A stretch of DNA of 64,000 nucleotides, from assembly GCF_900105675.1 (NCBI RefSeq), contig NZ_LT629786.1:5580001-5644000 (forward strand), written 5' to 3'. The notes below the pieces were generated by a model. The model was not told the DNA's origin. It made no database searches and saw only the letters and a program-made list of their open reading frames with translations. Shown here piece after piece: positions 16,639-26,291 of the stretch. Every line of letters starts with the position of its first letter. Position 1 is the stretch's first letter. Made by a program: the position numbers and the translations under genes. This DNA is from Pseudomonas synxantha. Lineage in GTDB: Bacteria; Pseudomonadota; Gammaproteobacteria; Pseudomonadales; Pseudomonadaceae.

Positions 16639-17526
16639 ATGAACCACGACGTCATCATCACCTGCGCACTCACCGGTGCTGGCGACACGACCGCCAGAAG
16701 CCCGCATGTGCCGGTCACACCCAAACAGATCGCCGCCGCCGCCGTAGAAGCGGCCAAGGCGGGCGCCACCGTGGTGCATTGCCATGTGCGCGATCCGCAA
16801 ACCGGCAAGTTCAGCCGCGACGTGGCGCTGTATCGCGAAGTGATGGAGCGCATCCGTGAGGCCGATATCGACATCATCGTCAACCTCACCGCCGGCATGG
16901 GCGGCGACCTGGAAATCGGTGGCGGCGAGAACCCGATGGAATTCGGCCCCAACACCGACCTGGTCGGCCCGCTGACCCGTCTGGCCCACGTCGAGGAGCT
17001 GCTGCCGGAGATCTGCACCCTGGACTGCGGCACCCTCAATTTCGGCGATGGCGACACCATTTACGTGTCCACCCCGGCACAACTGCGGGCCGGTGCCAAG
17101 CGTATCCAGGCGCTGGGCGTAAAGGCCGAACTGGAAATCTTCGACACCGGCCACTTGTGGTTTGCCAAGCAGATGATCAAGGAAGGCCTGCTCGATAACC
17201 CGCTGTTCCAACTGTGCCTGGGCATCCCCTGGGGCGCGCCGGCCGACACCACCACCATGAAAGCCATGGTCGACAACCTGCCCGCCGACGCGGTGTGGGC
17301 CGGCTTCGGGATTGGCCGCATGCAGATGCCGATGGCGGCGCAAGCGGTGCTGCTGGGCGGCAACGTACGGGTCGGCCTGGAAGACAACCTGTGGCTGGAC
17401 AAAGGCGTACTCGCCACCAACGGTCAACTGGTGGAACGCGCCAGTGAAATCCTCAGCAGTCTGGGGGCACGGGTCATGACCCCGGCCGAAGGCCGAATCA
17501 AGATGGGCCTGACCCAGCGCGGTTAA
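16639..17526 (+). CDS. cdhC: 3-dehydrocarnitine cleavage enzyme CdhC (BKACE family)
   Basis: 295-residue member of the beta-keto acid cleavage enzyme (DUF849) family, which with acetyl-CoA splits 3-dehydrocarnitine into glycine betaine-CoA type product and acetoacetate. Motifs are [13 protein letters not shown] at the N-terminus, [14 protein letters not shown] with metal-ligand histidines near residue 46, and ETYV-like [10 protein letters not shown] in the middle. TAAGGA precedes the ATG. It lies between caiX and cdhA, the standard carnitine locus order. A tight REP hairpin separates it from cdhA. Confidence 0.9.
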   Translation: MNHDVIITCALTGAGDTTARSPHVPVTPKQIAAAAVEAAKAGATVVHCHVRDPQTGKFSRDVALYREVMERIREADIDIIVNLTAGMGGDLEIGGGENPMEFGPNTDLVGPLTRLAHVEELLPEICTLDCGTLNFGDGDTIYVSTPAQLRAGAKRIQALGVKAELEIFDTGHLWFAKQMIKEGLLDNPLFQLCLGIPWGAPADTTTMKAMVDNLPADAVWAGFGIGRMQMPMAAQAVLLGGNVRVGLEDNLWLDKGVLATNGQLVERASEILSSLGARVMTPAEGRIKMGLTQRG

Positions 17527-17528
17527 AA

Positions 17529-17561
17529 AATGTGGGAGGGGGCAAGCCCCCCTCCCACATT
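17529..17561. repeat. single tight REP hairpin between cdhC and cdhA
   Basis: TGTGGGAGGGGGC followed directly by AAGCCCCCCTCCCACA makes a near-perfect hairpin within the carnitine operon. It could attenuate or stabilise the mRNA. Confidence 0.8.
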
Positions 17562-17607
17562 GAGCTGATTCCAAAACAGAACCTTGAATACTTCAGGAAA
17601 TTCGCCA

Positions 17608-18573
17608 ATGAGCTTTATTACTGAAATCAAAACCTTCGCTGCCCTGGGCAGCGGTGTAATCGGCAGCGGCTGGGTATCCCGCGCCCTGGCCCATGGCCTG
17701 GACGTAGTGGCCTGGGACCCGGCGCCCGGAGCCGAGGTTGCCTTGCGCAAACGCGTCGCCAACGCCTGGGGTGCCCTTGAGCAACAAGGATTGGCGCCTG
17801 GTGCATCTCAAGACCGCTTGCGCTTTGTGAGCACCATCGAAGAATGCGTCAAAGATGCCGACTTCATCCAGGAAAGCGCCCCGGAGCGCCTGGAACTGAA
17901 ACTGGATCTACATAGCCGGATCAGCGCGGCGGCCAAGCCCAATGCGCTGATCGGTTCGAGCACGTCCGGGCTCTTGCCGAGCGAATTCTACGAAGGTTCC
18001 ACGCACCCGGAACGCTGCGTCGTCGGCCACCCGTTCAACCCGGTCTACCTGCTGCCGTTGGTGGAAGTGGTCGGCGGCAAAAACACCGCCCCCGAAGCGA
18101 TCCAGGCTGCAATCAAGGTGTATGAATCCCTCGGCATGCGCCCGCTGCATGTGCGCAAGGAAGTGCCTGGGTTTATCGCTGACCGCTTGCTCGAAGCGCT
18201 GTGGCGCGAGGCGCTGCACCTGGTCAATGACGGCGTGGCGACCACCGGCGAAATCGATGACGCGATTCGCTTTGGTGCCGGCTTGCGCTGGTCGTTCATG
18301 GGCACCTTCCTCACCTACACCCTGGCGGGCGGCGATGCCGGCATGCGCCACTTCATGGCGCAGTTCGGGCCGGCGTTGCAGTTGCCGTGGACTTATCTTC
18401 CAGCGCCTGAACTGACCGACAAATTGATCGATGATGTGGTCGATGGCACCCGTGACCAATTGGGCAGCCACAGCATTTCGGCGCTGGAGCGCTATCGTGA
18501 TGATTGTCTGCTGGCAGTGCTGGAGGCCGTCAAGGTTACTAAAGCCAAACACGGTATGACCTTCGCCGAATAA
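17608..18573 (+). CDS. cdhA: L-carnitine dehydrogenase
   Basis: 321-residue NAD-dependent dehydrogenase of the 3-hydroxyacyl-CoA dehydrogenase fold, oxidising L-carnitine to 3-dehydrocarnitine. The NAD-binding glycine motif is [11 protein letters not shown] (about residues 12-22), and [16 protein letters not shown] matches the catalytic His-Pro-Phe-Asn region of the family. The start at 17608 has AGGAAA upstream and gives the usual length; a Met eight codons earlier lacks a site. It is followed 43 bases later by cdhB. Confidence 0.92.
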   Translation: MSFITEIKTFAALGSGVIGSGWVSRALAHGLDVVAWDPAPGAEVALRKRVANAWGALEQQGLAPGASQDRLRFVSTIEECVKDADFIQESAPERLELKLDLHSRISAAAKPNALIGSSTSGLLPSEFYEGSTHPERCVVGHPFNPVYLLPLVEVVGGKNTAPEAIQAAIKVYESLGMRPLHVRKEVPGFIADRLLEALWREALHLVNDGVATTGEIDDAIRFGAGLRWSFMGTFLTYTLAGGDAGMRHFMAQFGPALQLPWTYLPAPELTDKLIDDVVDGTRDQLGSHSISALERYRDDCLLAVLEAVKVTKAKHGMTFAE

Positions 18574-18616
18574 CCCTCTCCCACATGTGATCGAGTTCAT
18601 AACCGGAATTTATGCC

Positions 18617-19093
18617 ATGCCCGCACTGACCACCTACACCACTCGCATCCGTCCCGATTGGGTGGACTATAACGGCCACCTGCGCGACGCGTTCTACCTG
18701 CTGATTTTCAGCTACGCCACCGATGCGCTGATGGACACCCTGGGCCTGGACACCGACAACCGGGACGCCAGCGGCCACTCGCTGTTCACCCTGGAGCTGC
18801 ACCTGAATTACCTGCACGAAGTGAAACTCGACGCCGAGGTGCAGGTGCGCACCCAACTGATCGCCCACGACGCCAAGCGCCTGCACCTCTACCACAGCCT
18901 GTATCGAGTGGGCGAAGACCGCGAGCTGGCGGGTAACGAACAGATGTTGCTGCACGTTGACCTCGCCGGCCCGCACGCGGCGCCGTTCACTGCGGCCACG
19001 CTGGAAAAACTCACGACCATCAGCGCCGAACAGGCCGAGCTGCCAAAACCTGCCCTCCTCGGCCGCGTCATCGGTTTGCCGGTCAGGAACTGA
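18617..19093 (+). CDS. cdhB: betainyl-CoA thioesterase CdhB
   Basis: 158-residue single hot-dog thioesterase (RPDWVDYNGHLRDAFYLLIFSYATD, with the catalytic Asp in the DYNGH loop) expected to hydrolyse betainyl-CoA to glycine betaine, completing the link from carnitine to betaine. The start at 18617 gives the expected N-terminus MPALTTYTTRI; GGAA lies upstream. An earlier Met at 18587 is possible but adds residues not expected for the family. It is the last gene of the carnitine operon. Confidence 0.88.
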   Translation: MPALTTYTTRIRPDWVDYNGHLRDAFYLLIFSYATDALMDTLGLDTDNRDASGHSLFTLELHLNYLHEVKLDAEVQVRTQLIAHDAKRLHLYHSLYRVGEDRELAGNEQMLLHVDLAGPHAAPFTAATLEKLTTISAEQAELPKPALLGRVIGLPVRN

Positions 19094-19095
19094 GC

Positions 19096-19131
19096 AAAAA
19101 AACCCCCGGTCCAGCCGTGACTGGATCGGGG
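19096..19131 (-). terminator. terminator reading on the minus strand after cdhB
   Basis: An 11-pair stem (CCCCCGGTCCAG against CTGGATCGGGG, one G-T pair) carries its T-tract on the minus strand (19096-19102). It would stop leftward transcripts coming from gbdR before they run antisense into cdhB, and may also stabilise the cdhB mRNA end. Confidence 0.7.
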
Positions 19132-19345
19132 CAGAGTGCCTTGTGTGAGCCGTGCATCCCGAGGGTGACCAAACCATCAAGCTGCGTGCCTGGGATTGAG
19201 TGTGCCGAATCCTTCTAAAGGTGAGTGACCCGAAAACGACCTGTTCATAGCCATCCGAGCCATTCGTTGATTCTGCCCTTGCCGACCGGCCGGGGCCCTA
19301 CCAGAATCCAAGTCAGTTCCCGCTCCCTACACCAGGATGAACGTC

Positions 19346-19609
19346 ATGATGCACGCGGATTTGATTGACCAGGATGACCTGCTGAGCCAACTACGCTCGC
19401 TGGGTTTTGAAGTGTCCAGTGGTACCACCGCCGAGCAGGCTTGCGAGTGTGCGGTGCGCGGTTTGAGCGAGGCGCGGGCCAAAGCGCTCAAGGGTATGGT
19501 TGAAAAGATGTACAGCGGCAGTGCGACGATTTTGCCGGCGGTAAGGCAGGCGATCGACAAGCAGTTGTTGCCGGCTTTGATGCAGTTCAAACAGAATTCG
19601 GGCGCCTGA
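19346..19609 (+). CDS. small conserved hypothetical protein between cdhB and gbdR
   Basis: 87-residue protein starting MMHADLIDQDDLLSQL, not recognised. It is acidic and helical, with LGFEVSSGTTAEQACECAVRG in the middle and two cysteines close together. It has no signal peptide or membrane segment. The start at 19346 is chosen because AGGA lies 8 bases upstream; an ATG at 19337 overlaps that AGGA. It stands alone on the plus strand, convergent with gbdR. Confidence 0.65.
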   Translation: MMHADLIDQDDLLSQLRSLGFEVSSGTTAEQACECAVRGLSEARAKALKGMVEKMYSGSATILPAVRQAIDKQLLPALMQFKQNSGA

Positions 19610-19613
19610 CAGA

Positions 19614-19684
19614 TCGCTATCGGGGGCAAGCCCCCTCCCACCTTTGGAATGCATTCCCCTGTGGGAGGGGGCTTGCCCCCGATG
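19614..19684. repeat. paired REP element
   Basis: ATCGGGGGCAAGCCCCCTCC and its inverted partner GGAGGGGGCTTGCCCCCGAT are separated by about 25 bases, between the convergent small gene and gbdR. Confidence 0.9.
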
Positions 19685-19697
19685 CAGGCGACCCGGT

Positions 19698-20801
19698 TTA
19701 AAGCCTTACACTGGCAAACGTCGATTCATTCCTGGCCTGGCTCAACGCCGACATCGGCCCCGACAACGGTGACAGCACCAACGCCTGCGGAATCGGCATC
19801 ATCGCCACCTGCTGGGTGGTATTGGAGCCGACGCGTTCATCCCGCGGCGGTATGCCGAAGTATTCGCGGTAGCACTTGGAGAAGTGCGGCGTGGAGACAA
19901 ACCCGCACACCGACGCCACTTCGATGATCGACATCGGCGTTTGCTTGAGCAATTGCCGCGCGCGGATCAGGCGCAGCTTGAGGTAGTAGCGCGATGGCGA
20001 ACAATGCAGGTATTTCTGGAACAGCCGCTCCAACTGTCGACGCGACACGGCGACATATACCGCCAGTTCATCCAGGTCGATCGGCTCTTCCAGGTTGGCT
20101 TCCATCAGCGCGACGATTTCCTGCAGCTTCGGCTGGTTGGTGCCGAGCATGTGCTTGAGTGGCACGCGCTGGTGATCTTGTTCGTTGCGGATGCGCTCGT
20201 ACACAAACATCTCGGAGATAGCCGCCGACAATTCACGCCCGTGGTCGCGGCTGATCAGGTGCAGCATCATGTCCAGCGGCGCGGTGCCACCGGAGCTGGT
20301 AAAGCGGTTGCGGTCGAGGGTGAACAGGCGTGTGCTCATGGACACCCGCGGGAAGGCTTCCTGCATCGACGCCAGGCATTCCCAGTGCACACTGCAATCA
20401 AAACCGTCGAGCAAACCCGCGCAAGCCAGCGCCCAGCTGCCAGTACACACCGCGCCGAGGCGCCGGGACTGGCGCGCCTGGCTTTGCAGCCACGACACAT
20501 GTTCACGAGTGACGGTGCGTTGGATACCCACGCCGCCGCACACGATGACAATGTCCAGGGCCGGCGCTTTATGCATGGAGGCATCGGGGGTGATCTGCAG
20601 GCCATCGCTGGCCCATACCTGGTTGCCGTCGACGCTCAGGGTCGTCCAGCGATACAGCTCGCGCCCGGACAACTGGTTGGCCATGCGCAGCGGTTCCACT
20701 GCCGAAGCCAGGGAAATCAGCGTGAAATTGTCCAGCAGCAAAAAGCCGATGGATTGAGGCGCACGGTTCTGGGGTTGGGCCCCGGAGTTGAACGACGTCA
20801 T
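19698..20801 (-). CDS. gbdR: glycine betaine / dimethylglycine-responsive activator GbdR
   Basis: 367-residue GlxA-type AraC family activator, the length known for GbdR. The DJ-1-like domain (about 17-200; SIGFLLLDNFTLISLASAVEPLRMANQ) is followed by an AraC domain (about 245-335; SRRQLERLFQKYLHCSPSRYYLKLRLIRARQLL and IIEVASVCGFVSTPHFSKCYREYFG). In P. aeruginosa GbdR senses betaine and dimethylglycine and switches on gbcAB, dgc, sdaB and cbcXWV among others, all present here except gbcB (presumably just upstream of the window). Its place beside sdaB and cbcXWV matches that genome. Confidence 0.93.
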   Translation of the reverse strand: MTSFNSGAQPQNRAPQSIGFLLLDNFTLISLASAVEPLRMANQLSGRELYRWTTLSVDGNQVWASDGLQITPDASMHKAPALDIVIVCGGVGIQRTVTREHVSWLQSQARQSRRLGAVCTGSWALACAGLLDGFDCSVHWECLASMQEAFPRVSMSTRLFTLDRNRFTSSGGTAPLDMMLHLISRDHGRELSAAISEMFVYERIRNEQDHQRVPLKHMLGTNQPKLQEIVALMEANLEEPIDLDELAVYVAVSRRQLERLFQKYLHCSPSRYYLKLRLIRARQLLKQTPMSIIEVASVCGFVSTPHFSKCYREYFGIPPRDERVGSNTTQQVAMMPIPQALVLSPLSGPMSALSQARNESTFASVRL

Positions 20802-21295
20802 CGCGGTATCTCCTCACACAAAGCGGGTGTTGGCCTCAGGCGAGGCTCTTGTTATGGCGGTCGTCCTCAGGAAGGCGACGCTTTGAATTGATAGAGCAAA
20901 TGCCATGCCTAAATTGGATGGCTATTCAATAACTCCTGAAAACGACCTGTTGACGCGTCTATATAAGCCCGCGCCTGGAGTGCCCGGCAGGTCGCATAAC
21001 GAGTGATGTTCAAGGGGTGTGAGCAGATCGGTAGCACTTGTGGGAAGGCGCTTTGCGAGCGTAGGAGAAGTCTGTCACCCAAAGCACATTGCACGGGTGA
21101 TCGTGTAGGAATAGTTCGGAAGCTACTTATCTATTTGCGACGCGCTAAAAGGTGGCGTTTTTGGTTGGAATGTTCACTTTTTGAGCAGTGTTGGCTGGAC
21201 CACCGCTATCGGGGGCAAGCCCCCTCCCACCTTTGGACCCTGTTCACAGATCAAAATGTGGGAGGGGGCTTGCCCCCGATGCAGGCGACTCGGTC
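20802..21295. other. gbdR-sdaB intergenic region
   Basis: 494 bases without a convincing gene. The half next to gbdR should hold its promoter, since gbdR is transcribed leftward from 20801. The half next to the sdaB 3' end has a paired REP element. No clear RNA gene or operator was recognised. Confidence 0.5.
21204..21282. repeat. paired REP element
   Basis: Inverted units ATCGGGGGCAAGCCCCCTCC and GGAGGGGGCTTGCCCCCGAT about 30 bases apart, just after the sdaB 3' end. Confidence 0.9.
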
Positions 21296-22672
21296 TCAAC
21301 ACTCGACAGCACTCACTGCCAACCCGCCCCGCGAAGTCTCTTTGTACTTGTCATGCATATCCGCGCCGGTATCGCGCATGGTGCGGATCACCCGGTCCAG
21401 CGAGATGAAGTGCTGGCCGTCGCCACGCAGGGCCATTTGCGCCGCGTTGATTGCCTTGACCGCCGCAATTGCATTGCGCTCGATGCACGGCACCTGCACC
21501 AGCCCACCCACCGGGTCGCAGGTCAGGCCGAGGTTGTGTTCCAGGCCAATTTCAGCAGCGTTGCACACCTGCTCCGGCGTGGCGCCAAGAATCTCGGCCA
21601 AGCCGGCCGCGGCCATGGCGCAGGCTGAACCGACCTCGCCCTGGCAGCCAACTTCAGCCCCGGAGATCGAGGCGTTCTTCTTGCACAGAATGCCCACCGC
21701 TGCGGCGCCGAGCATATAGTCGACCACGTTGGCTTCGGTGACTTCCTCACTGAATTTCATGAAGTAATGCAGCACCGCCGGAATGATCCCCGCCGCACCA
21801 TTGGTCGGTGCCGTGACCATGCGCCCGCCGGCAGCGTTCTCTTCGTTGACCGCCAAGGCGAACAGGTTCACCCATTCCATGGCGCTCAAAGTCGAGCCGA
21901 TCACATTGGGTTTGCCCAGTTCCTGCAAGCTGCGGTGCAACTTGGCCGCGCGGCGGCGCACGTTCAAGCCGCCGGGCAGGATGCCTTCGTGCTTGAGACC
22001 CTGCTCCACGCAATCCTGCATGGCGCGCCAGAGCTTCATCAGGCCACTGCGGATTTCCTCTTCGGAACGCCAGGTTTTTTCATTCGCCAGCATCAGCTCG
22101 GCGACGCGCAGGTTATGGGTCTTGCACAGCTGCAACAGCTCCACGGCGCTGGAGAAATCGTAGGGCAGTTCGGTGCGGTCCATGTCCGCCACTCCGCTCT
22201 GGGCCTGGGCCTCATCCACCACAAACCCACCGCCGACCGAATAGTAGGTATCACGGTGCAGTTCGCCATCATCGCCCCATACCACCAGGGTCATGGCATT
22301 GGGATGAAACGGCAGGTTTTCGTCGAGCAGGCGCATGTCCCGCGCCCATACGAAAGGCACCGGCAGGCGACCGTCGAGCAGCAGAGTGTCGGTTTCGCGC
22401 AGGGTGTGGATGCGCACGCCGATCTGTGATGGGTCGATTGCGTCGGGCCACTCGCCCATCAGGCCCATGATGGTTGCGGTGTCGCTGCCATGGCCGATGC
22501 CGGTGGCCGACAGCGAGCCGTAGAGCTGAACTTCGACGCGCCGCACCTGTTCCAACACGTCACGTTCACGCAACGCCTGGACGAACAACGCCGCGGCGCG
22601 CATGGGGCCGACGGTGTGAGAACTCGAAGGCCCGATGCCGATCTTGAACAGGTCGAAAACACTGATAGCCAT
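21296..22672 (-). CDS. sdaB: L-serine ammonia-lyase (iron-sulfur type)
   Basis: 458-residue [4Fe-4S] L-serine dehydratase converting serine to pyruvate and ammonia. It starts [24 protein letters not shown], the hallmark of the family, and the C-terminal half has cysteines in [30 protein letters not shown] and [14 protein letters not shown] that fit cluster ligands. Serine is the end product of betaine demethylation through glycine, so this enzyme passes the carbon into central metabolism. It lies beside gbdR and divergent from cbcX, as in P. aeruginosa. Confidence 0.93.
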   Translation of the reverse strand: MAISVFDLFKIGIGPSSSHTVGPMRAAALFVQALRERDVLEQVRRVEVQLYGSLSATGIGHGSDTATIMGLMGEWPDAIDPSQIGVRIHTLRETDTLLLDGRLPVPFVWARDMRLLDENLPFHPNAMTLVVWGDDGELHRDTYYSVGGGFVVDEAQAQSGVADMDRTELPYDFSSAVELLQLCKTHNLRVAELMLANEKTWRSEEEIRSGLMKLWRAMQDCVEQGLKHEGILPGGLNVRRRAAKLHRSLQELGKPNVIGSTLSAMEWVNLFALAVNEENAAGGRMVTAPTNGAAGIIPAVLHYFMKFSEEVTEANVVDYMLGAAAVGILCKKNASISGAEVGCQGEVGSACAMAAAGLAEILGATPEQVCNAAEIGLEHNLGLTCDPVGGLVQVPCIERNAIAAVKAINAAQMALRGDGQHFISLDRVIRTMRDTGADMHDKYKETSRGGLAVSAVEC

Positions 22673-23087
22673 TGCGGTAGAACTCCTCGATAAGCACGGC
22701 CAGGCTTGAACGAGGTGCTACGCTCAGATCGCCCAGATGGCGGCATCATCAAGCTTTTGTCGCCGCTCACGGCGTCTCACACCGACGCATCCATGCTCAC
22801 CAGCGTCGCTCGCGTGCGAACGCCTGTTTCGGCCGTTTTTTGCGGTGCAGAGGGGTAAAAACAGCGGTTTCACCTTCGGAAAAACCTGTAAGCGACGTCA
22901 TCGGTACTGGATGCGACCCTCCCTGTACTGGATACGACGCCCCCTGTAGGCGTCAGATTTTCACTGGTACATGATCAGTTCCGACTCGTTTGCAAGGCAC
23001 CGTGCCAGAGCTGTTGTCGCACGCTCCAACCGCAACACTTATAAAGCGCGGCAAATGCCGCCAGAAAAAACACAGGAGTCTAGCCTT
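22673..23087. other. sdaB-cbcX divergent intergenic region
   Basis: 415 bases without a gene, containing the promoters of sdaB (left) and cbcX (right). A tandem 21-bp repeat at 22904-22945 is the strongest regulatory signal. A G+C-rich stretch near 22750-22830 shows no gene. Confidence 0.5.
22904..22945 (+). promoter_or_regulatory. tandem 21-bp repeats, candidate GbdR operator
   Basis: Two adjacent 21-base units start with GTACTGGAT (22904 and 22925) and differ at 3 of 21 positions; both continue with CGAC and end CCCT. A direct repeat two helix turns apart is typical of AraC-family operators. It lies 143 bases upstream of the cbcX start and also serves the divergent sdaB. GbdR as binder is inference. 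Confidence 0.55.
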
Positions 23088-24035
23088 ATGAAAGCTTCAC
23101 CCTCGTTGTTGTTGGCCGCCATGTTGAGTCTGCCAGCCCTGGCAAACGCTGCAGAACCGGAACAGTGCAAGACCGTCAACTTCTCCGATGTCGGCTGGAC
23201 CGACATCACCGTCACTACCGCGACCACCAGCGAAATCCTCAAGGGCCTGGGCTACAAGCCGCGCACCACGATGATTTCGGTACCAGTGACCTACAAGTCC
23301 CTGGCCGACGGCAAGAACATGGATATCTTCCTCGGCAACTGGATGCCGACCATGGAAAACGACATCAAGCAGTATCGTGATGCCGGCACCGTGGAAACCG
23401 TACGCGCCAACCTGGAGAACGCCAAGTACACCCTGGCGGTGCCCGAGGCGCTGTACGACAAAGGCCTGAAAGACTTCGCCGACATTGCCAAATTCAAGGA
23501 CGAGCTGGGCGGCAAGATCTACGGGATCGAGCCGGGTAACGACGGCAACCGCACTATCCAGACCCTTATCGACAAAGACGCCTTCGGTCTCAAGACCGCA
23601 GGGTTCAAAGTGGTCGAGTCCAGCGAAGCCGGCATGCTCTCCCAGGTCGAACGCGCCTCCAAGCGCAACCAGGCCATCGTGTTCCTCGGCTGGGAACCGC
23701 ACCCGATGAACACCCGCTTCAAGATGAAGTACCTGACCGGAGGGGACGACTCGTTCGGCCCCAACTACGGCCAGGCCACCATCTACACCAATACCCGCAA
23801 GGGCTACACCCAGGAATGCAGCAACGTCGGCCAGTTGCTGAAGAACCTGGTGTTCACCCTGAACATGGAAAGCACGCTGATGGGCAATGTGCTGGACGAC
23901 AAAATGAAGCCCGACGCCGCCGCCAAGGCGTGGCTGAAAAAGAACCCCCAAGTGCTCGACACCTGGCTTGCAGGCGTCAACACCGTCGATGGCAAACCAG
24001 GGCTGGAGGCCGTCAAAGCCTACCTGGACAAGTAA
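23088..24035 (+). CDS. cbcX: choline/betaine-binding periplasmic protein CbcX
   Basis: 315-residue substrate-binding protein of the choline ABC transporter. It has a signal peptide ending ANA (MKASPSLLLAAMLSLPALANAAE) and motifs [41 protein letters not shown] and GWEPHPMN with aromatic residues for the trimethylammonium group. The start at 23088 has AGGAG 9 bases upstream; the upstream in-frame extension shows no function. cbcW and cbcV follow. It resembles CaiX encoded at 15.6 kb. Confidence 0.92.
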   Translation: MKASPSLLLAAMLSLPALANAAEPEQCKTVNFSDVGWTDITVTTATTSEILKGLGYKPRTTMISVPVTYKSLADGKNMDIFLGNWMPTMENDIKQYRDAGTVETVRANLENAKYTLAVPEALYDKGLKDFADIAKFKDELGGKIYGIEPGNDGNRTIQTLIDKDAFGLKTAGFKVVESSEAGMLSQVERASKRNQAIVFLGWEPHPMNTRFKMKYLTGGDDSFGPNYGQATIYTNTRKGYTQECSNVGQLLKNLVFTLNMESTLMGNVLDDKMKPDAAAKAWLKKNPQVLDTWLAGVNTVDGKPGLEAVKAYLDK

Positions 24036-24101
24036 CCACTATCCCGGGCCGTTAAGCCGGTCCGGGATGTTTCCCCCCTTCGCATGTGGACATTCACTAC
24101 C

Positions 24102-24947
24102 ATGCTGACTGAACAGAAAATCCCACTAGGCCAGTACATCGCTGCCTTCGTCGAATGGTTGACCCAGAACGGTGCCAACTACTTCGATGCAATCGCATCG
24201 ACACTGGAAACGATGATCCACGGCGTGACGTTTGCGCTGACCTGGTTCAATCCGCTGGCATTGATCGGTCTGATTGCGCTGCTGGCTCACTTTATCCAAC
24301 GTAAATGGGGCCTGACGGTCTTCGTCATCGCCTCCTTCCTGCTGATCCTGAACCTTGGGTACTGGCAGGAAACCATGGAAACCCTCGCCCAGGTGCTGTT
24401 CGCCACCCTGGTCTGCGTGGTCATCGGTGTGCCGCTGGGCATTGTTGCCGCGCACAAGCCGATGTTCTACACCATGATGCGGCCGGTACTCGATCTGATG
24501 CAGACCGTACCGACCTTCGTCTACCTCATCCCTACCCTGACCCTCTTCGGGCTGGGTGTGGTGCCTGGGCTGATTTCCACGGTGGTGTTCGCGATTGCCG
24601 CGCCGATCCGCCTGACCTACCTGGGTATCCGCGATGTACCGCAAGAGCTGATGGACGCCGGCAAGGCCTTTGGCTGTTCGCGCCGCCAGCTGCTCTCGCG
24701 TATTGAACTGCCCCACGCCATGCCGAGCATCGCCGCCGGCATTACCCAATGCATCATGCTGTCGTTGTCGATGGTGGTGATTGCCGCACTGGTGGGTGCC
24801 GACGGCCTCGGCAAGCCGGTGGTCAATGCACTCAACACGGCCGATATCGCCCTGGGCTTTGAAGCGGGCCTGGCCATCGTGCTGCTCGCCATCATGCTCG
24901 ACCGTATCTGCAAACAACCCGACGCTAAAGTAGGGGGTGATGCATGA
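24102..24947 (+). CDS. cbcW: choline/betaine/carnitine ABC transporter permease CbcW
   Basis: 281-residue inner-membrane permease of the ProW/OpuAB type with about six hydrophobic segments. The EAA-like loop is MDAGKAFGCSRRQLLSRIELPHAMPSIAAG (about 190-220). The start at 24102 gives the expected N-terminus MLTEQKIPLGQYIAAFVEWL; an ATG at 24084 lacks a site. Its stop overlaps the start of cbcV (ATGA). It forms the membrane core shared by CbcX and, by known biology, CaiX. Confidence 0.92.
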   Translation: MLTEQKIPLGQYIAAFVEWLTQNGANYFDAIASTLETMIHGVTFALTWFNPLALIGLIALLAHFIQRKWGLTVFVIASFLLILNLGYWQETMETLAQVLFATLVCVVIGVPLGIVAAHKPMFYTMMRPVLDLMQTVPTFVYLIPTLTLFGLGVVPGLISTVVFAIAAPIRLTYLGIRDVPQELMDAGKAFGCSRRQLLSRIELPHAMPSIAAGITQCIMLSLSMVVIAALVGADGLGKPVVNALNTADIALGFEAGLAIVLLAIMLDRICKQPDAKVGGDA

Positions 24948-26122
24948 GCATTATCCGATTCGACAAAGTCGACGTGATCTTCTCCAAAGACCCACGCGAG
25001 GCGCTCAAGCTGCTGGACCAGGGCATGAGCCGTAACGAAATCCTGAAAAAGACCGGGCAGATTGTCGGCGTCGAAAACGCCAGCCTGGATATCGAGAAAG
25101 GCGAGATCTGTGTGCTGATGGGCCTGTCGGGCTCCGGCAAGTCGAGCCTGCTGCGCTGCATCAACGGCCTCAACACCGTGAGCCGTGGCCAACTGTTTGT
25201 GGAGCATGAAGGACGCCAGATCGACATCGCCTCCTGCACCCCGGCCGAGCTGAAAATGATGCGCACCAAGCGCATCGCCATGGTGTTCCAGAAGTTTGCC
25301 CTGATGCCCTGGCTGACGGTGCGCGAGAACATCAGCTTCGGCCTGGAAATGCAGGGTCGCCCGGAAAAAGAACGGCGCACCCTGGTGGATGAAAAGCTCG
25401 AACTGGTGGGCTTGAGCCAATGGCGCAACAAGAAGCCCGATGAGCTGTCCGGCGGCATGCAGCAGCGTGTCGGCCTGGCCCGCGCGTTGGCGATGGACGC
25501 CGATATCCTGCTGATGGACGAACCCTTCTCGGCCCTCGACCCACTGATTCGCCAGGGTCTGCAAGATGAACTGCTGGAACTGCAACGCAAGCTGAGCAAG
25601 ACCATTGTGTTCGTCAGTCACGACCTCGATGAAGCGCTCAAGCTCGGCAGCCGGATCGCGATCATGAAAGACGGCAAGATCATCCAGTACAGCGTGCCGG
25701 AAGAAATCGTGCTGAACCCGGCGGACGACTATGTGCGCACCTTCGTCGCCCACACCAACCCGCTGAATGTACTGTGCGGGCGCAGCCTGATGCGCACCCT
25801 GGATAACTGCACGCGGGTCAATGGTTCGGTGTGCCTGGATCCGGGCGGTGACTCATGGCTGGACCTGGCTGAAGGCAATACCATCCAGGGCGCACGCCAG
25901 AACGGCGTGGTGATGAATTTGCAGAACTGGGCACCGGGGCAAGCGGTGGAAGATTTGGGCCGGGTCCCAACCCTGGTGGACTCCAATATCGGCATGCGCG
26001 ATGCGTTGCAGATCCGCTATCAAACGGGGAACAAGCTGGTGCTGCATGACAACAACAAGGTGGTGGGGATCCTGGGCGACAGTGAGCTCTACCACGCCCT
26101 CCTAGGCAAAAATCTGGGCTGA
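24944..26122 (+). CDS. cbcV: choline/betaine/carnitine ABC transporter ATPase CbcV
   Basis: 392-residue ATPase of the ProV type. Walker A is GLSGSGKSS (about 61-69), the Q-loop VFQKFALMPWLTV, the signature LSGGMQQRVGLARAL, and Walker B ILLMDEPFSALD. The C-terminal third (about 280-392) is a regulatory extension ending in a CBS-like GDSELYHALLG. It overlaps cbcW by four bases, so translation is coupled. It powers uptake of choline, betaine and carnitine. Confidence 0.94.
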   Translation: MSIIRFDKVDVIFSKDPREALKLLDQGMSRNEILKKTGQIVGVENASLDIEKGEICVLMGLSGSGKSSLLRCINGLNTVSRGQLFVEHEGRQIDIASCTPAELKMMRTKRIAMVFQKFALMPWLTVRENISFGLEMQGRPEKERRTLVDEKLELVGLSQWRNKKPDELSGGMQQRVGLARALAMDADILLMDEPFSALDPLIRQGLQDELLELQRKLSKTIVFVSHDLDEALKLGSRIAIMKDGKIIQYSVPEEIVLNPADDYVRTFVAHTNPLNVLCGRSLMRTLDNCTRVNGSVCLDPGGDSWLDLAEGNTIQGARQNGVVMNLQNWAPGQAVEDLGRVPTLVDSNIGMRDALQIRYQTGNKLVLHDNNKVVGILGDSELYHALLGKNLG

Positions 26123-26156
26123 CAAACACTGCAAAACAACTGAAGAAACTGGGTCA

Positions 26157-26248
26157 ATGTAGGAGGGGGCTTGCCCCCGATAGCGGTGTATCAGTAACAG
26201 ATGTACTGACTGACACACTGCAATCGGGGGCAAGCCCCCTCCCACATT
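26157..26248. repeat. paired REP element
   Basis: Head-to-head units TGTAGGAGGGGGCTTGCCCC and GGGGCAAGCCCCCTCCCACA, with GTGTATCAG and CTGACACAC between, in the convergent cbcV-betT gap. Confidence 0.9.
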
Positions 26249-26291
26249 TGGACCCAGTGGTATCAGCAAGGACACCACTGGCTTTCAACTA

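Noticed and set aside
21003..21719. Open frame crossing the REP pair and the sdaB 3' end
   Set aside because: It consists of REP sequence and antisense sdaB with no start signal.
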